The notes under the pieces were generated by a model. That model had not been told where the DNA came from and ran no database searches. It saw only the letters and a list, made by a program, of their open reading frames with translations. 64,000 nucleotides of DNA from the NCBI RefSeq assembly GCF_900116385.1, contig NZ_FPCI01000001.1:930001-994000 (forward strand), read 5' to 3'. Position numbers and translations under genes: made by a program. The DNA comes from Pseudoxanthomonas sp. YR558 (lineage in GTDB: Bacteria; Pseudomonadota; Gammaproteobacteria; Xanthomonadales; Xanthomonadaceae). Of this stretch, positions 34,214 through 41,942 are shown in pieces; position 1 is the stretch's first letter; every line of letters starts with the position of its first letter.

Positions 34214-34825
34214 TCATCGCGTGTCGGCCGGTGCATCGGCATTGCACTGCCTGTCCGGTGCGACGGCGCTCCACTCCCGCGCCGCCCACAACAGACCCGG
34301 CAGCGCCGTCGCCCACGCCACGGCGAGCCAGGCGATACCCCGCCACGCGGGATCCGCGAATCGCGCCGCGTCCCACCCTTTGCTCGCGGCCAGGTACGCC
34401 AGCGGTCCGCCGATGCCTCCGACCAGCACGCCCAGCCAACGCCGCCGCTGCAGGCTGCGCATCGCCACGTTGAGGGTGACGGCGAGCGAGGCCCACAACG
34501 CCAGAATCCACGCGGGCGGCAAGCCCTCGCCCCCCGGCAGCGGCGCGGCATAGCGGAGCCACCCCTGCGACGCCGCGACGCCATCCACCACGACGCCGCA
34601 CGCCAGCGCCGCGCCCACCAATTTCAGTTCCACGCGCGGCGCCGTCGCGGTGATCACCTGGACGCCGACGAACACCGCGGCCGCGAGCACGCCCGGCCAC
34701 GCATGGCCATGCGACGCGGCGATCACCGCCACGAACCAGACCGCCTGATTGCCCGCCACGTTGATGAGCAGGCGCGGCCATCGCACCGCGCCCGTTGGCC
34801 GGAGGCGTCTTTCTTCCTCGGCCAT
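34214..34825 (-). CDS. DUF2878 family membrane protein
   Basis: A 203-residue membrane protein with about seven helices and the DUF2878 pattern: 'WPRLLINVAGNQAVWFVAV' first helix, 'LPPAWILALWASLAVTLNVA' and 'VGGIGGPLAYLAASKGWDAA'. These proteins have no known reaction and are often near lipid-modification genes, which are absent here. The frame is open to 35008, but family similarity starts at about the ATG at 34825, and the extension has no helix. Confidence 0.75.
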   Translation of the reverse strand: MAEEERRLRPTGAVRWPRLLINVAGNQAVWFVAVIAASHGHAWPGVLAAAVFVGVQVITATAPRVELKLVGAALACGVVVDGVAASQGWLRYAAPLPGGEGLPPAWILALWASLAVTLNVAMRSLQRRRWLGVLVGGIGGPLAYLAASKGWDAARFADPAWRGIAWLAVAWATALPGLLWAAREWSAVAPDRQCNADAPADTR

Positions 34826-35169
34826 GACCGTGCGTCGAGGGTTCAAGGCGTCGGCTCGTGAAAGTACGTCCGCACGCGTGCCATGCCGATCGGCAAGCCG
34901 GTGTGGAATGCATCGACGCGACGCGGGGTCATGATCGTAGGTCCTGTGATTCAAGAGGCATACGCAGAGCGATGCGCATCGGATGCGCGCGTCGCGCCGG
35001 ATGCGCACGACGCCGACGAACGGCCCGCGCGTACAGCCACGTGGAGCGCGCGTGAAGCGTTCTGAAAGTACGCTTACGTCCTGCGTTCTCTTGAATCCAT
35101 CTGCACCGCGTTCGCGTAGAGGACGTGCCTACAGTCGGTAGGCGCAACCCGTTCTGGTGGGAGAGGCAC
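34826..35169. other. 344-base intergenic region
   Basis: The region separates the divergent DUF2878 and outer-membrane protein genes. It holds a 29-codon minus-strand ORF (34843-34932, 'MTPRRVDAFHTGLPIGMARV...') with no recognisable family. GGGAGAGG at 35159-35166 is the ribosome-binding site of the downstream gene. No clear promoter, RNA or repeat was found. Confidence 0.5.
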
Positions 35170-35952
35170 ATGCAGATCAAACTTCTTGGCGCTGCCCTGC
35201 TGATGGCCGCAGGGCCGGCCTTCGCAGCGGGACCCGAGCAGGGAAAATTCTCGATGTCCGTGTTCGGTGGCGCCGACAGGCCGATCAGCGGCGACGTCCA
35301 CACGGGTGCCGTGGCGCCGGTACCGGATCTCGGCCCGTTGAATCCCGACCTCGCCGGCGTCAGCGCGGAGTTGCGGATCCGTTCGCGCAACCACGAGCAG
35401 ATCTACGGCACCGCCAAGTCGTTCGGCCTGGAAGTCGGCTATGGACTGAGCGACCGCAGCGAAGTCTTCCTCCAGGCCAAGGAGACCAGTGCCGATGACG
35501 GTCGCGTGCGCGTCGGTGCCGCCTACGTGCCGGCGCTCGATACCGAGCTCGATGTCTTCGGCCGATTCTCGCGCTACGACGCGTACACCTGGGAGGTCGG
35601 TTACCGGCACTACTTCGGCGACGGTGGCCGGGTCAGGCCGTTCGTCGCGGCGCGCCTGGGTGCGACCGAAACCGATGACATCCGGGCCACCTTCGAGATT
35701 CCCGACGCCGCGATCACCATCCCGAATGCGCCGTTCTACAAGAAGGATTGGGCGCTCAGCGGCGGGCTCGAGACCGGCGTGCATGTCCCCTTCACCGAGC
35801 GCTTCAGCATGCGGTTCACCGCCGGCGTGAACTACATCGACGAGCTGTCCGACGACGACTCCGCGATCGGCGGGCTCGGCCTGGCCGCGATCAACGACAC
35901 CGGCCGCCGCGTCTCCGTGCCGCTCTCCGTCACCGGCCGCTGGGACTTCTGA
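35170..35952 (+). CDS. outer-membrane beta-barrel protein, unknown function
   Basis: A 260-residue exported protein. The signal peptide 'MQIKLLGAALLMAAGPAFA' is followed by amphipathic beta-strands alternating with short turns and ends in 'VSVPLSVTGRWDF', with the C-terminal Phe used for outer-membrane insertion by BamA. No ligand-binding motif was found. The start at 35170 is decided by GGGAGAGG upstream and by the signal peptide. Confidence 0.8.
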   Translation: MQIKLLGAALLMAAGPAFAAGPEQGKFSMSVFGGADRPISGDVHTGAVAPVPDLGPLNPDLAGVSAELRIRSRNHEQIYGTAKSFGLEVGYGLSDRSEVFLQAKETSADDGRVRVGAAYVPALDTELDVFGRFSRYDAYTWEVGYRHYFGDGGRVRPFVAARLGATETDDIRATFEIPDAAITIPNAPFYKKDWALSGGLETGVHVPFTERFSMRFTAGVNYIDELSDDDSAIGGLGLAAINDTGRRVSVPLSVTGRWDF

Positions 35953-35965
35953 GAACGTCCCAAGG

Positions 35966-35993
35966 GAAGGCCCCGCGATGCGGGGCCTTCTTC
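35966..35993 (+). terminator. intrinsic terminator of the outer-membrane protein gene
   Basis: An 11-bp stem (GAAGGCCCCGC / GCGGGGCCTTC) with a 3-base loop is followed by TTCGTT. Confidence 0.8.
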
Positions 35994-36033
35994 GTTGACG
36001 CGTGGGTGGCGGCGTGCGAACGGCGTCAGCGCG

Positions 36034-37185
36034 TCACGCGAAGACGTAGCGCGCCTCGTTGCCGCTGAGGTCCTCCTCGGTGGGCAGCGTCATCACGAAC
36101 GTCGTGCTGCCGTCCTCCACCCGTGCGGCGACGTCGCCGCCATGGGCGCGGGCGATCTCGCGCACGATGAACAAGCCCAGGCCGAGGCTGGAGTGTTCGC
36201 CCTTGTTGGCTGCTTGAGAGCCGCGCCGCAACGGATCGAACAGGGCGTTGAGTTTTTCGCTCGGCAACGGGGCGCCGGCGTTGCTGACCGCCAGGTGCAG
36301 CCGCTCGCCCTCGCCCTTCAACGACACCCGGATCTCCTCGCTCGGCGCACCGTATTTCGCCGCGTTGGTCACCAGGTTGTGCACGGCTTCGCGGATGCGG
36401 GTGTCGTCGAAGTGTCCGCGCGTGCCGCCTTCCAGCTGCAGCGCAATCGTCGCGCCGGGCAGCGTGGAGCGCAGCAGCTCGACCTCCTCGGCCACCGCCG
36501 GCGCCAGGTCGCAATCGGCGCGCTGCAGCGTCATGCCCGCGCCCAGCGCGCTCTTGCTGTAGTCCAGCAATCCATCCACCAGCCGGCCCAGCTGCAGGCC
36601 GCCGTTGAGGATGCGCTCGGCCGGCCGCGCGTGCGGCGTGTCCTTCACGCTGTCCATCAGGAATTCCGCCGTGCCGACCACGGCCGTCAACGGGCCGCGC
36701 AGATCGTGGCCCAGCGCGCCCAGGAACACGCTGCGCCACGACTCCACCGTGCGGGAGAACTCCACCAGCGATTCGGCCACGGCCTGATCGATGGCTTCAT
36801 TGAAGCGGATCATGTCGTCCAGCGCGTCGACGACCAGCGCCTGATCGGCCGCCCACAGGCGCAGCACCGAGGCGCGCAGTGCGCGGTACTCGGCGATCAT
36901 CTGATTGACGCCGAAGCCATCATCGGCGCGGCTGCGTCCGTGGCTGGTGGCCGCCGACTCCGGTCCGACGTGGGCCGGCGCGCGGCCAAGGGATTTGGCG
37001 CGCTGTTGGGCCTCACTCTGCGGCGTGCGCAGGTCGGCGACGATCTCGCGCAGGATGTGCGGAATGTCGTTGCGCAGGCGCTTGATGTTCAAACGCGCGC
37101 CGCCGGGTGCCTGGCTGACGGCGAAATGCACGGCGTCGTCGAGGATCGTCTGCGTGTTGGCTTCGATGAAATCGGCAAGTCGCAT
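36034..37185 (-). CDS. soluble sensor histidine kinase with RsbRD-like N-terminus
   Basis: A 383-residue cytoplasmic kinase without membrane helices. The first 150 residues ('LADFIEANTQTILDDAVHFA') resemble the RsbRD-type N-terminal domain of stress sensors. The HisKA domain has the phospho-His in 'LGALGHDLRGPLTAVVG', and the HATPase_c domain has 'AVHNLVTNAAKYGA' and 'SLGLGLFIVREIARAHGGD'. No receiver gene adjoins it; the orphan receiver at 38042-38410 is a possible partner. GGGAG seven bases before the ATG at 37185 fixes the start. Confidence 0.85.
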   Translation of the reverse strand: MRLADFIEANTQTILDDAVHFAVSQAPGGARLNIKRLRNDIPHILREIVADLRTPQSEAQQRAKSLGRAPAHVGPESAATSHGRSRADDGFGVNQMIAEYRALRASVLRLWAADQALVVDALDDMIRFNEAIDQAVAESLVEFSRTVESWRSVFLGALGHDLRGPLTAVVGTAEFLMDSVKDTPHARPAERILNGGLQLGRLVDGLLDYSKSALGAGMTLQRADCDLAPAVAEEVELLRSTLPGATIALQLEGGTRGHFDDTRIREAVHNLVTNAAKYGAPSEEIRVSLKGEGERLHLAVSNAGAPLPSEKLNALFDPLRRGSQAANKGEHSSLGLGLFIVREIARAHGGDVAARVEDGSTTFVMTLPTEEDLSGNEARYVFA

Positions 37186-37285
37186 AGGCGCTCCCTGGTG
37201 TGGGTACGGTGTCGTGGTCATGGGGTGGATGGCCCTTCCCTGGCGCGCCTTTCCTGGCGTGCCTCTCCTGGTGTGTCGCAGCGGA

Positions 37286-37609
37286 TCAGTCGGCGAGTGC
37301 GCGCGGATCGCGCGGATCGTCGATGTGGGTCTGCGCATCCGGCGGTTGATCCGGTCCGCCGGGGACGTCGTCCGGATCGCCCGGATCGCGCGGCATCGGG
37401 GGCGTGGACGGTTCGTCCGGGCGATACGGATCACTCGGCGTACCCGGCGCGCTGGGCGCGCCGGGAGTCGACGGTGTCCCCGGCTCACTCGGTGTGCCGG
37501 GGACCGAAGGTGTTGGCGTGCCGTGCGCCGCAACTTCGCCTTCGGACGAAGACGATGCGGGTGTCGGCGCGGGCACCACGGGCGTGGCGCCTTGGGTCGT
37601 GGGAACCAT
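37286..37609 (-). CDS. Pro/Gly/Ser-rich low-complexity protein
   Basis: A 107-residue protein almost without hydrophobic residues. Its centre repeats G-T/A-P-S-x-P units ('VPGTPSEPGTPSTPGAPSAP'), then 'DPYRPDEPSTPPMPRDPGDP' and an acidic tail. It would be intrinsically disordered. No signal peptide is evident. GAGGA lies about 6 bases before the ATG. The gene is 100 bases upstream of the kinase gene on the same strand. The periodic composition could also come from simple-sequence expansion, so function is open. Confidence 0.5.
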   Translation of the reverse strand: MVPTTQGATPVVPAPTPASSSSEGEVAAHGTPTPSVPGTPSEPGTPSTPGAPSAPGTPSDPYRPDEPSTPPMPRDPGDPDDVPGGPDQPPDAQTHIDDPRDPRALAD

Positions 37610-37742
37610 GGCGGAGTCCTCGCTTGCGAGGGTCAAGCGTGGCGGCCGCCATGTTCGAAATCCGTGAGGAAGACACGCGAATTTTCAGCGTATTTTCACG
37701 CTCGGGGCCCCAACTCGACCGCGGGCTGAACGCGTCCACGCG

Positions 37743-38009
37743 ATGCGCACGATCTCTTTACCGAATGCGACCCACCATCGCGGCATGCTCTGCCAAGAAC
37801 GCATCGATGCACGTCTCAACGACGCCGAATTCCTGGTGCTCTCCGGTGCCGACATCGGCGATCCGCAGGCCTTCATTCGCGGTCTGTGGCTGCAGGTGTA
37901 CGAGTGCGCGCCGATGCATCTGCGCTCGTCGGTGCTGCGCCGCCTGCATGCGCTATCGCGGCGACTCGGTGTGCAGTACGTGCATGGCGAGCACGACGCT
38001 TCCGCCTGA
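37743..38009 (+). CDS. small protein, unknown function
   Basis: An 88-residue soluble protein ('RIDARLNDAEFLVLSGADIG', 'AFIRGLWLQVYECAPMHLRS', 'VLRRLHALSRRLGVQYVHGE'), mostly helical with a balanced composition. A second ATG at 37785 is possible. No family was recognised. It is divergent from the Pro-rich protein gene and converges with the receiver gene. Confidence 0.5.
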   Translation: MRTISLPNATHHRGMLCQERIDARLNDAEFLVLSGADIGDPQAFIRGLWLQVYECAPMHLRSSVLRRLHALSRRLGVQYVHGEHDASA

Positions 38010-38041
38010 TCGACGCCGCTACGCAGGCCTGACGAATCCCC

Positions 38042-38410
38042 TCACGCCCCCGGGCGCAAACGCGCCAAGGCGGTCTCGAGATCCTGACGGCGGAACGGCT
38101 TGGCCAGCACGGCCGCCTCGGCGAAGCGGTCCGGCAATCCCTGCTGGCCGTAGCCGGTGGTGAAGAGGAACGGCACGCCACGTTCGCGCAGCGCATCGGC
38201 GATGGGGAATGACGGCGTGCCGGCGAGGTTGACATCCACCACGGCCAGGTCGATCTGCGCGTGCTCCAGATCCGCGAGCGCCTGTTCCAGCGAACCCGCG
38301 CTGCCGGCCACGGCATAGCCCAGCGTAGGCAACAGGTCTTCCAGCAGCATCACCAGCATGGATTCGTCTTCCACGATGAAGACGCGCGGCGCGGGGTCGG
38401 AGGTCGTCAT
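38042..38410 (-). CDS. single-domain response regulator
   Basis: A 122-residue receiver domain without an output domain. Acidic residues are in 'VFIVEDESMLVMLLEDLL', the phospho-acceptor Asp is in 'IDLAVVDVNLAGTPSFPIAD', Thr in 'FLFTTGYG' and Lys in 'AVLAKPFRRQDL'. Its start overlaps the stop of the HWE-type kinase gene (ATGA), so they form a two-component pair; the signal must pass on by protein contact or phosphotransfer. This type commonly accompanies HWE kinases in general stress signalling. Confidence 0.92.
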   Translation of the reverse strand: MTTSDPAPRVFIVEDESMLVMLLEDLLPTLGYAVAGSAGSLEQALADLEHAQIDLAVVDVNLAGTPSFPIADALRERGVPFLFTTGYGQQGLPDRFAEAAVLAKPFRRQDLETALARLRPGA

Positions 38411-39798
38411 GCGGCTACGTCCAGGTCGGGCATGGGGGCGGTGATGCGGCAGTGCACGCCAGCCGGTTCGAATTCCAGGGCGACATCGCCGCCCAGGTCG
38501 TGGCGCAGGCCGCGCTCGATCAGGCGCGATCCGTAACCGCGTTGCGCAGGCGGGGCCACGGGCGGGCCATCGTGCTCCTGCCAGTGCAGGACCAGCACGC
38601 GGTGTCCGTCGCGGGCCTCGGACCGCCAGTGGATGCGCACGCGACCGTGCGCGACCGACAAGGCGCCGAATTTCATCGCATTGGTGCACAGCTCGTGCAG
38701 GGCCATCGACAGGGCCAGGGCGCGTTGCGGTTCCAGCTCGATCGGCGGGCCGTCGATGTCGAAGCGGCCGGGGCCGTCCTGCAGGCACGGCGCCACGGCG
38801 GTACGCACGATGTCGTGCAGCGGTGCGTGTTCCCACTCCTGCCGGGTCAGCACGTCGTGGGCCTGGGCCAGGGCGTGCAGGCGCGATTCGAAGCGGCTGA
38901 CCGCCGGCCCCATGCCGTCGTCGCCGCGCAGGGTCTGCAGGGCGATGGACTGCACGATGGCCAGGGTGTTCTTGACGCGGTGGTTGAGTTCGTTGAGCAG
39001 CAGGCGCTGGTGGTCTTCGTGCTGCTTGCGCGCGGTGATGTCGGTGGCGGCGCCGAACCATTCGGTCACCTCGCCGCCGATCGGCTGGATGGGCACGGCC
39101 CGCGAGGCGATCCACGACCACGCGCCTTCTTCGTTGCGGACGCGGTGCTCGACGCTGTAGGTGCTCTGGGCCGCGCGCGCGCGGGCGATGGCATCGGCGA
39201 CCAGCGTGCGGTCATCGGGGTGGACCAGCACGTCCAGCCAGTCCGGCGTCAGTGAGCCATGCCGGCCCAGCAGTTGGTTGCCGCCCACGATGTCCACTTC
39301 GCTCCAGTCGGCGTTGGTGCGGTAGACCAGGTCGGAGGTGGCATCGACCATGGCGGCCAGGCGTTCTTCGCTGCGGCGGCGGGCTTCTTCGTGCTGTTTG
39401 CGGTCGGTGACGTCGCGGGTGGTGCCGGCGACGGCTTCCACTTCGCCATCGGGGCCGATGACGGGCATCAGCAGGTAGTCGTAGATGCGGCGGCCGTTGG
39501 TGCCATTGAATGGGACGTCGCCGCGCACGGGCTGGCGGGTGGCGATGACCTGGTCGATCTCGCGGTCGTGCATGGCGGCGTGCCACGGTTCGTAGCCCAG
39601 TTCCAGGCAGTGTTTGCCGATGGCCTCGTCCCAGGTCTTGCCCCACATGGCCAGCAGCGCGGCATTGGCGTAGATGAAGCGGTGCTGCAGGTCCCACATG
39701 TAGACCAGGTCGGGCGTGGTCTGCAGCAGGGTTTCGTACAGGCGGACGCGCTGCTCTGCCGGGGCCTGCGCGCCGCCTGCGGTCGATGCGCTATCCAT
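38407..39798 (-). CDS. PAS-PAS HWE/HisKA_2 family histidine kinase
   Basis: A 463-residue cytoplasmic kinase with two PAS domains (about 20-140, 'TTPDLVYMWDLQHRFIYANA', and about 145-265), each ending in a PAC-like 'GTTRDVTDRKQHEEARRRSE' / 'GAATDITARKQHEDHQ' segment. The phospho-His lies in 'LLLNELNHRVKNTLAIVQSI', as in HWE/HisKA_2 kinases, and the ATPase domain holds 'LSMALHELCTNAMKFGALS' and 'HWQEHDGPPV'. The signal is unknown; no haem or flavin Cys was noticed. Partner of the adjacent receiver gene. Confidence 0.9.
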   Translation of the reverse strand: MDSASTAGGAQAPAEQRVRLYETLLQTTPDLVYMWDLQHRFIYANAALLAMWGKTWDEAIGKHCLELGYEPWHAAMHDREIDQVIATRQPVRGDVPFNGTNGRRIYDYLLMPVIGPDGEVEAVAGTTRDVTDRKQHEEARRRSEERLAAMVDATSDLVYRTNADWSEVDIVGGNQLLGRHGSLTPDWLDVLVHPDDRTLVADAIARARAAQSTYSVEHRVRNEEGAWSWIASRAVPIQPIGGEVTEWFGAATDITARKQHEDHQRLLLNELNHRVKNTLAIVQSIALQTLRGDDGMGPAVSRFESRLHALAQAHDVLTRQEWEHAPLHDIVRTAVAPCLQDGPGRFDIDGPPIELEPQRALALSMALHELCTNAMKFGALSVAHGRVRIHWRSEARDGHRVLVLHWQEHDGPPVAPPAQRGYGSRLIERGLRHDLGGDVALEFEPAGVHCRITAPMPDLDVAA

Positions 39799-39910
39799 GG
39801 AAGCAGGGGTTTCCGAGGGGGATGAGGCACCTTATCGCCGGGGGGCGTGCGCTACCCGTGAAACTTGGCAGGGGTGGCGCCCCGATGGGTGCTCCGGTTC
39901 AGAAAGCAGG

Positions 39911-39940
39911 CAAAAGAAAGGCCCCGCGGTGCGGGGCCTT
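39911..39940 (-). terminator. intrinsic terminator of the 40.4-kb gene
   Basis: A 10-bp stem (AAGGCCCCGC / GCGGGGCCTT) with a 3-base loop lies 17 bases beyond the stop of the minus-strand gene. Read on the minus strand, the stem ends in CCTTTCTTTTGCC, a good U-tract. Confidence 0.85.
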
Positions 39941-39956
39941 CGGTTGCGTGTGGAAT

Positions 39957-40430
39957 TCAGTTGCCGCCGGTGCCCGCGGGTTCGCGGGTGCTGCGCCGGC
40001 TGAATCGCGCGGCCAGTTCGCGGCGGGCTTCATCCACGCCCTTGTCCTTGCCGGCCACCTTGATGACGCCGTAGACCTCCAGCGAGGCGGCCATCAGGTC
40101 GCTGCCGAGGGCGAGTTCGGTGTCGGACGCGCGTTGCATGAGGTGGGCGAGCCGGGCGGTGCGCGGGCGCAGGGCTTCGAGGGCGCGATGGTCGTGGCGG
40201 AAGGCATCGAAGTCGAAGTCGCGCGGCATCAGGCCGGCGTGCTGTTCGGCCACGGCCAGTGCGCTGGTGCAGAAGGCGCGCGATTTGTTGCCCATCTTCA
40301 CCAGGTCGGAGCGTTCTTCGAGGGTGAGGGCGATCAGCAGGTCGAGGTCGGCTTCGAGGGCGGTCAGGGCGCCATCGATGCGTGCCAGGCGGTCGGCGTC
40401 GAACGTCATGGCGATGCGGTTCTGTGTCAT
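39957..40430 (-). CDS. helical protein, unknown function
   Basis: A 157-residue helical protein ('DADRLARIDGALTALEADLD', 'LIALTLEERSDLVKMGNKSR', 'HRALEALRPRTARLAHLMQR') with a basic tail ('RREL AARFSRR'). No family was recognised. AAAGGA lies about 10 bases before the ATG at 40430. The same frame stays open upstream through the 42-bp repeats to 40844, but that region is repeat sequence and the ribosome-binding site supports the short form. It borders the restriction island. Confidence 0.6.
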   Translation of the reverse strand: MTQNRIAMTFDADRLARIDGALTALEADLDLLIALTLEERSDLVKMGNKSRAFCTSALAVAEQHAGLMPRDFDFDAFRHDHRALEALRPRTARLAHLMQRASDTELALGSDLMAASLEVYGVIKVAGKDKGVDEARRELAARFSRRSTREPAGTGGN

Positions 40431-40562
40431 GTGGTTGCGTCCTTTCAGGTTGTACCGGCCGGATCCGGCCGGCACAGGCAGCCTACTGCCGCCCGCCCGC
40501 ATTGCGACGCCCTGCCCCGCTAATGGAGTAGTTCTCACACTGCGCGCGGCGATTGCCCAAAA

Positions 40563-40820
40563 AGAGGGTCGCGACACCGAAATACATCCAGCGTTGGACC
40601 TAAACGGGGGAACGTTGGATGTAGGTGTGAGAAGAAACACCGAAGAAGGCGGAACGTTCCACCTTAGTGAGAGAAGAAACACCGAAAAACATCCAACGCT
40701 GGATGTTTGTGTGAGATGAAACACTGAAAAAGAGGGAACGTTGGATGTTTGTGTGAGAAGAAAGACCGGAAAACATCCAAGGGTGGATGTTTGTGTGAGG
40801 AGAGGCACTCCAGGTACCGA
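40563..40820. repeat. 42-bp minisatellite at the edge of the restriction island
   Basis: Five consecutive units of exactly 42 bp start at 40611, 40653, 40695, 40737 and 40779, with a damaged half unit before them. The consensus starts AACGTTGGATGTTTGTGTGA and continues GAAGAAACACCGAAAAACATCC. At unit junctions AAACATCCA-ACGC-TGGATGTTT forms a hairpin. Because 42 is a multiple of three the array is open in several frames, giving 14-residue periods ('SVFLLTQTSNVPPF' or 'SSHTNIQRWMFFGV' on the minus strand). The 438-base gap 40431-40868 contains no supported gene; 40431-40560 and 40821-40868 show nothing else. Confidence 0.85.
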
Positions 40821-40868
40821 CCGGTCTCCCGAGCTTATGAGCACTGGTTTGGCGTGGCGCGAGAAAGC

Positions 40869-41942
40869 TCAAAGAACGCCGATCTGCTGGCAGGCATCCA
40901 GAAACGGTTTTCTTAGGAAGTTGCAGTCCGCGTAGGGTCGGTGCTGAGCCTGGTGGGCACGCATTGCCAGGATGTCGGCGGGCTGCTTGTCGTAAGCCTG
41001 GCATTCATCGAGCACCTGCGTCAGCCAGTACTTGCCGTCATTTTCTCCACAGAGTTTGGCTTTGTAACGCTCTTCAATGCCATACACGTCCTTCCAGGTT
41101 TCGATCTCCTGCGCAATCGCAGCGGGGCCGAACTGCAGCGTGATATCTGCCGGGATCAGTTTGGCCACGTCCGAATGCTGCAAATAGATTTGAAGCTCGA
41201 TGCAGTGCGCGGCCCTAAAAGGATAGAAAACGGCACGGCGATGAACTGCTCTTGCGGGATCTTTGGGTGTGTAAGCTGGGTCCTTGCTGGTCTTGTAGCT
41301 GCTGTTACAGTGGTGACAGGCCGGGACAAGGTTGCGGAAGTTGATGGAGTTGAACGGGTACAGCGCCTTGGGCAAGTAATGGTCGTAGGCCTCACGAGGA
41401 ATGTGGTTCGGCCCGAGTAAGTCGTTCACGCCACAAAACGGGCATTTACCTTCCTTATTGGTCCCTACGAAAGTCTTATAGTGGTCGTCAATGTCGCCGA
41501 TCTTTCCGCGTAGTACTGCGAGATCTAGCAGCGACTGTGAATATAAGCCCTTGAAGAACGTGCCAAGCAGGTCGGCAATATCCTTGTGACTAACAGCGAT
41601 GTCGATGTAACGGGCAAGGTGCGTCGCCGGATCATTGGCACACACCTTCTCCAGATCATTATTGCCCTGATACCACTGCTGAAAATGATTGATCTGAACG
41701 GCGGTCAATGCCGAAAAAAGAGCGTAGATTCGCTCCACATGACCGTAGAAGAAATCGGCGCCTTTCGCGTCGGAGTAATAGAAGGCTTCCATTACCTCGC
41801 GCAGTTCCGCGTTGGCGTCGAACAGATTCAGACCGAATGGACCACTTTCCGCTCCCTTGCACCACACTTCATGAAATATGAAGTCGATGAACTCCTGCAT
41901 CCTCTCCATCTTATGAGGCACATAGGTGTACGGAAACAGCAT
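40869..41942 (-). CDS. HNH nuclease, PtuB-like partner of the AAA ATPase
   Basis: A 357-residue protein with an HNH endonuclease fold at 167-215: zinc Cys pair 'CPFCGVND' (167-170), catalytic 'AYDHYLPKALYPFNSINFRN' (His188, Asn201) and second zinc pair 'PACHHCNSSYK' (209-212). N- and C-terminal parts are helical without known domains. It is the last gene of the hsdR-hsdM-hsdS-ATPase-HNH operon, and its ATG overlaps the ATPase stop by one base. In Septu defence PtuB is such an HNH nuclease controlled by the ATPase PtuA. The 'PtuB-like' call rests on gene order and motif, not on a search. Confidence 0.8.
   Translation of the reverse strand: MLFPYTYVPHKMERMQEFIDFIFHEVWCKGAESGPFGLNLFDANAELREVMEAFYYSDAKGADFFYGHVERIYALFSALTAVQINHFQQWYQGNNDLEKVCANDPATHLARYIDIAVSHKDIADLLGTFFKGLYSQSLLDLAVLRGKIGDIDDHYKTFVGTNKEGKCPFCGVNDLLGPNHIPREAYDHYLPKALYPFNSINFRNLVPACHHCNSSYKTSKDPAYTPKDPARAVHRRAVFYPFRAAHCIELQIYLQHSDVAKLIPADITLQFGPAAIAQEIETWKDVYGIEERYKAKLCGENDGKYWLTQVLDECQAYDKQPADILAMRAHQAQHRPYADCNFLRKPFLDACQQIGVL

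Noticed and set aside
40563..40820. CRISPR array
   Set aside because: The units are contiguous 42-bp repeats that diverge throughout, without unique spacers between constant repeats, and no cas genes are near.
40869..41942. Retron-type Septu (with reverse transcriptase)
   Set aside because: No reverse transcriptase gene or msr/msd structure is present beside the ATPase and HNH genes.
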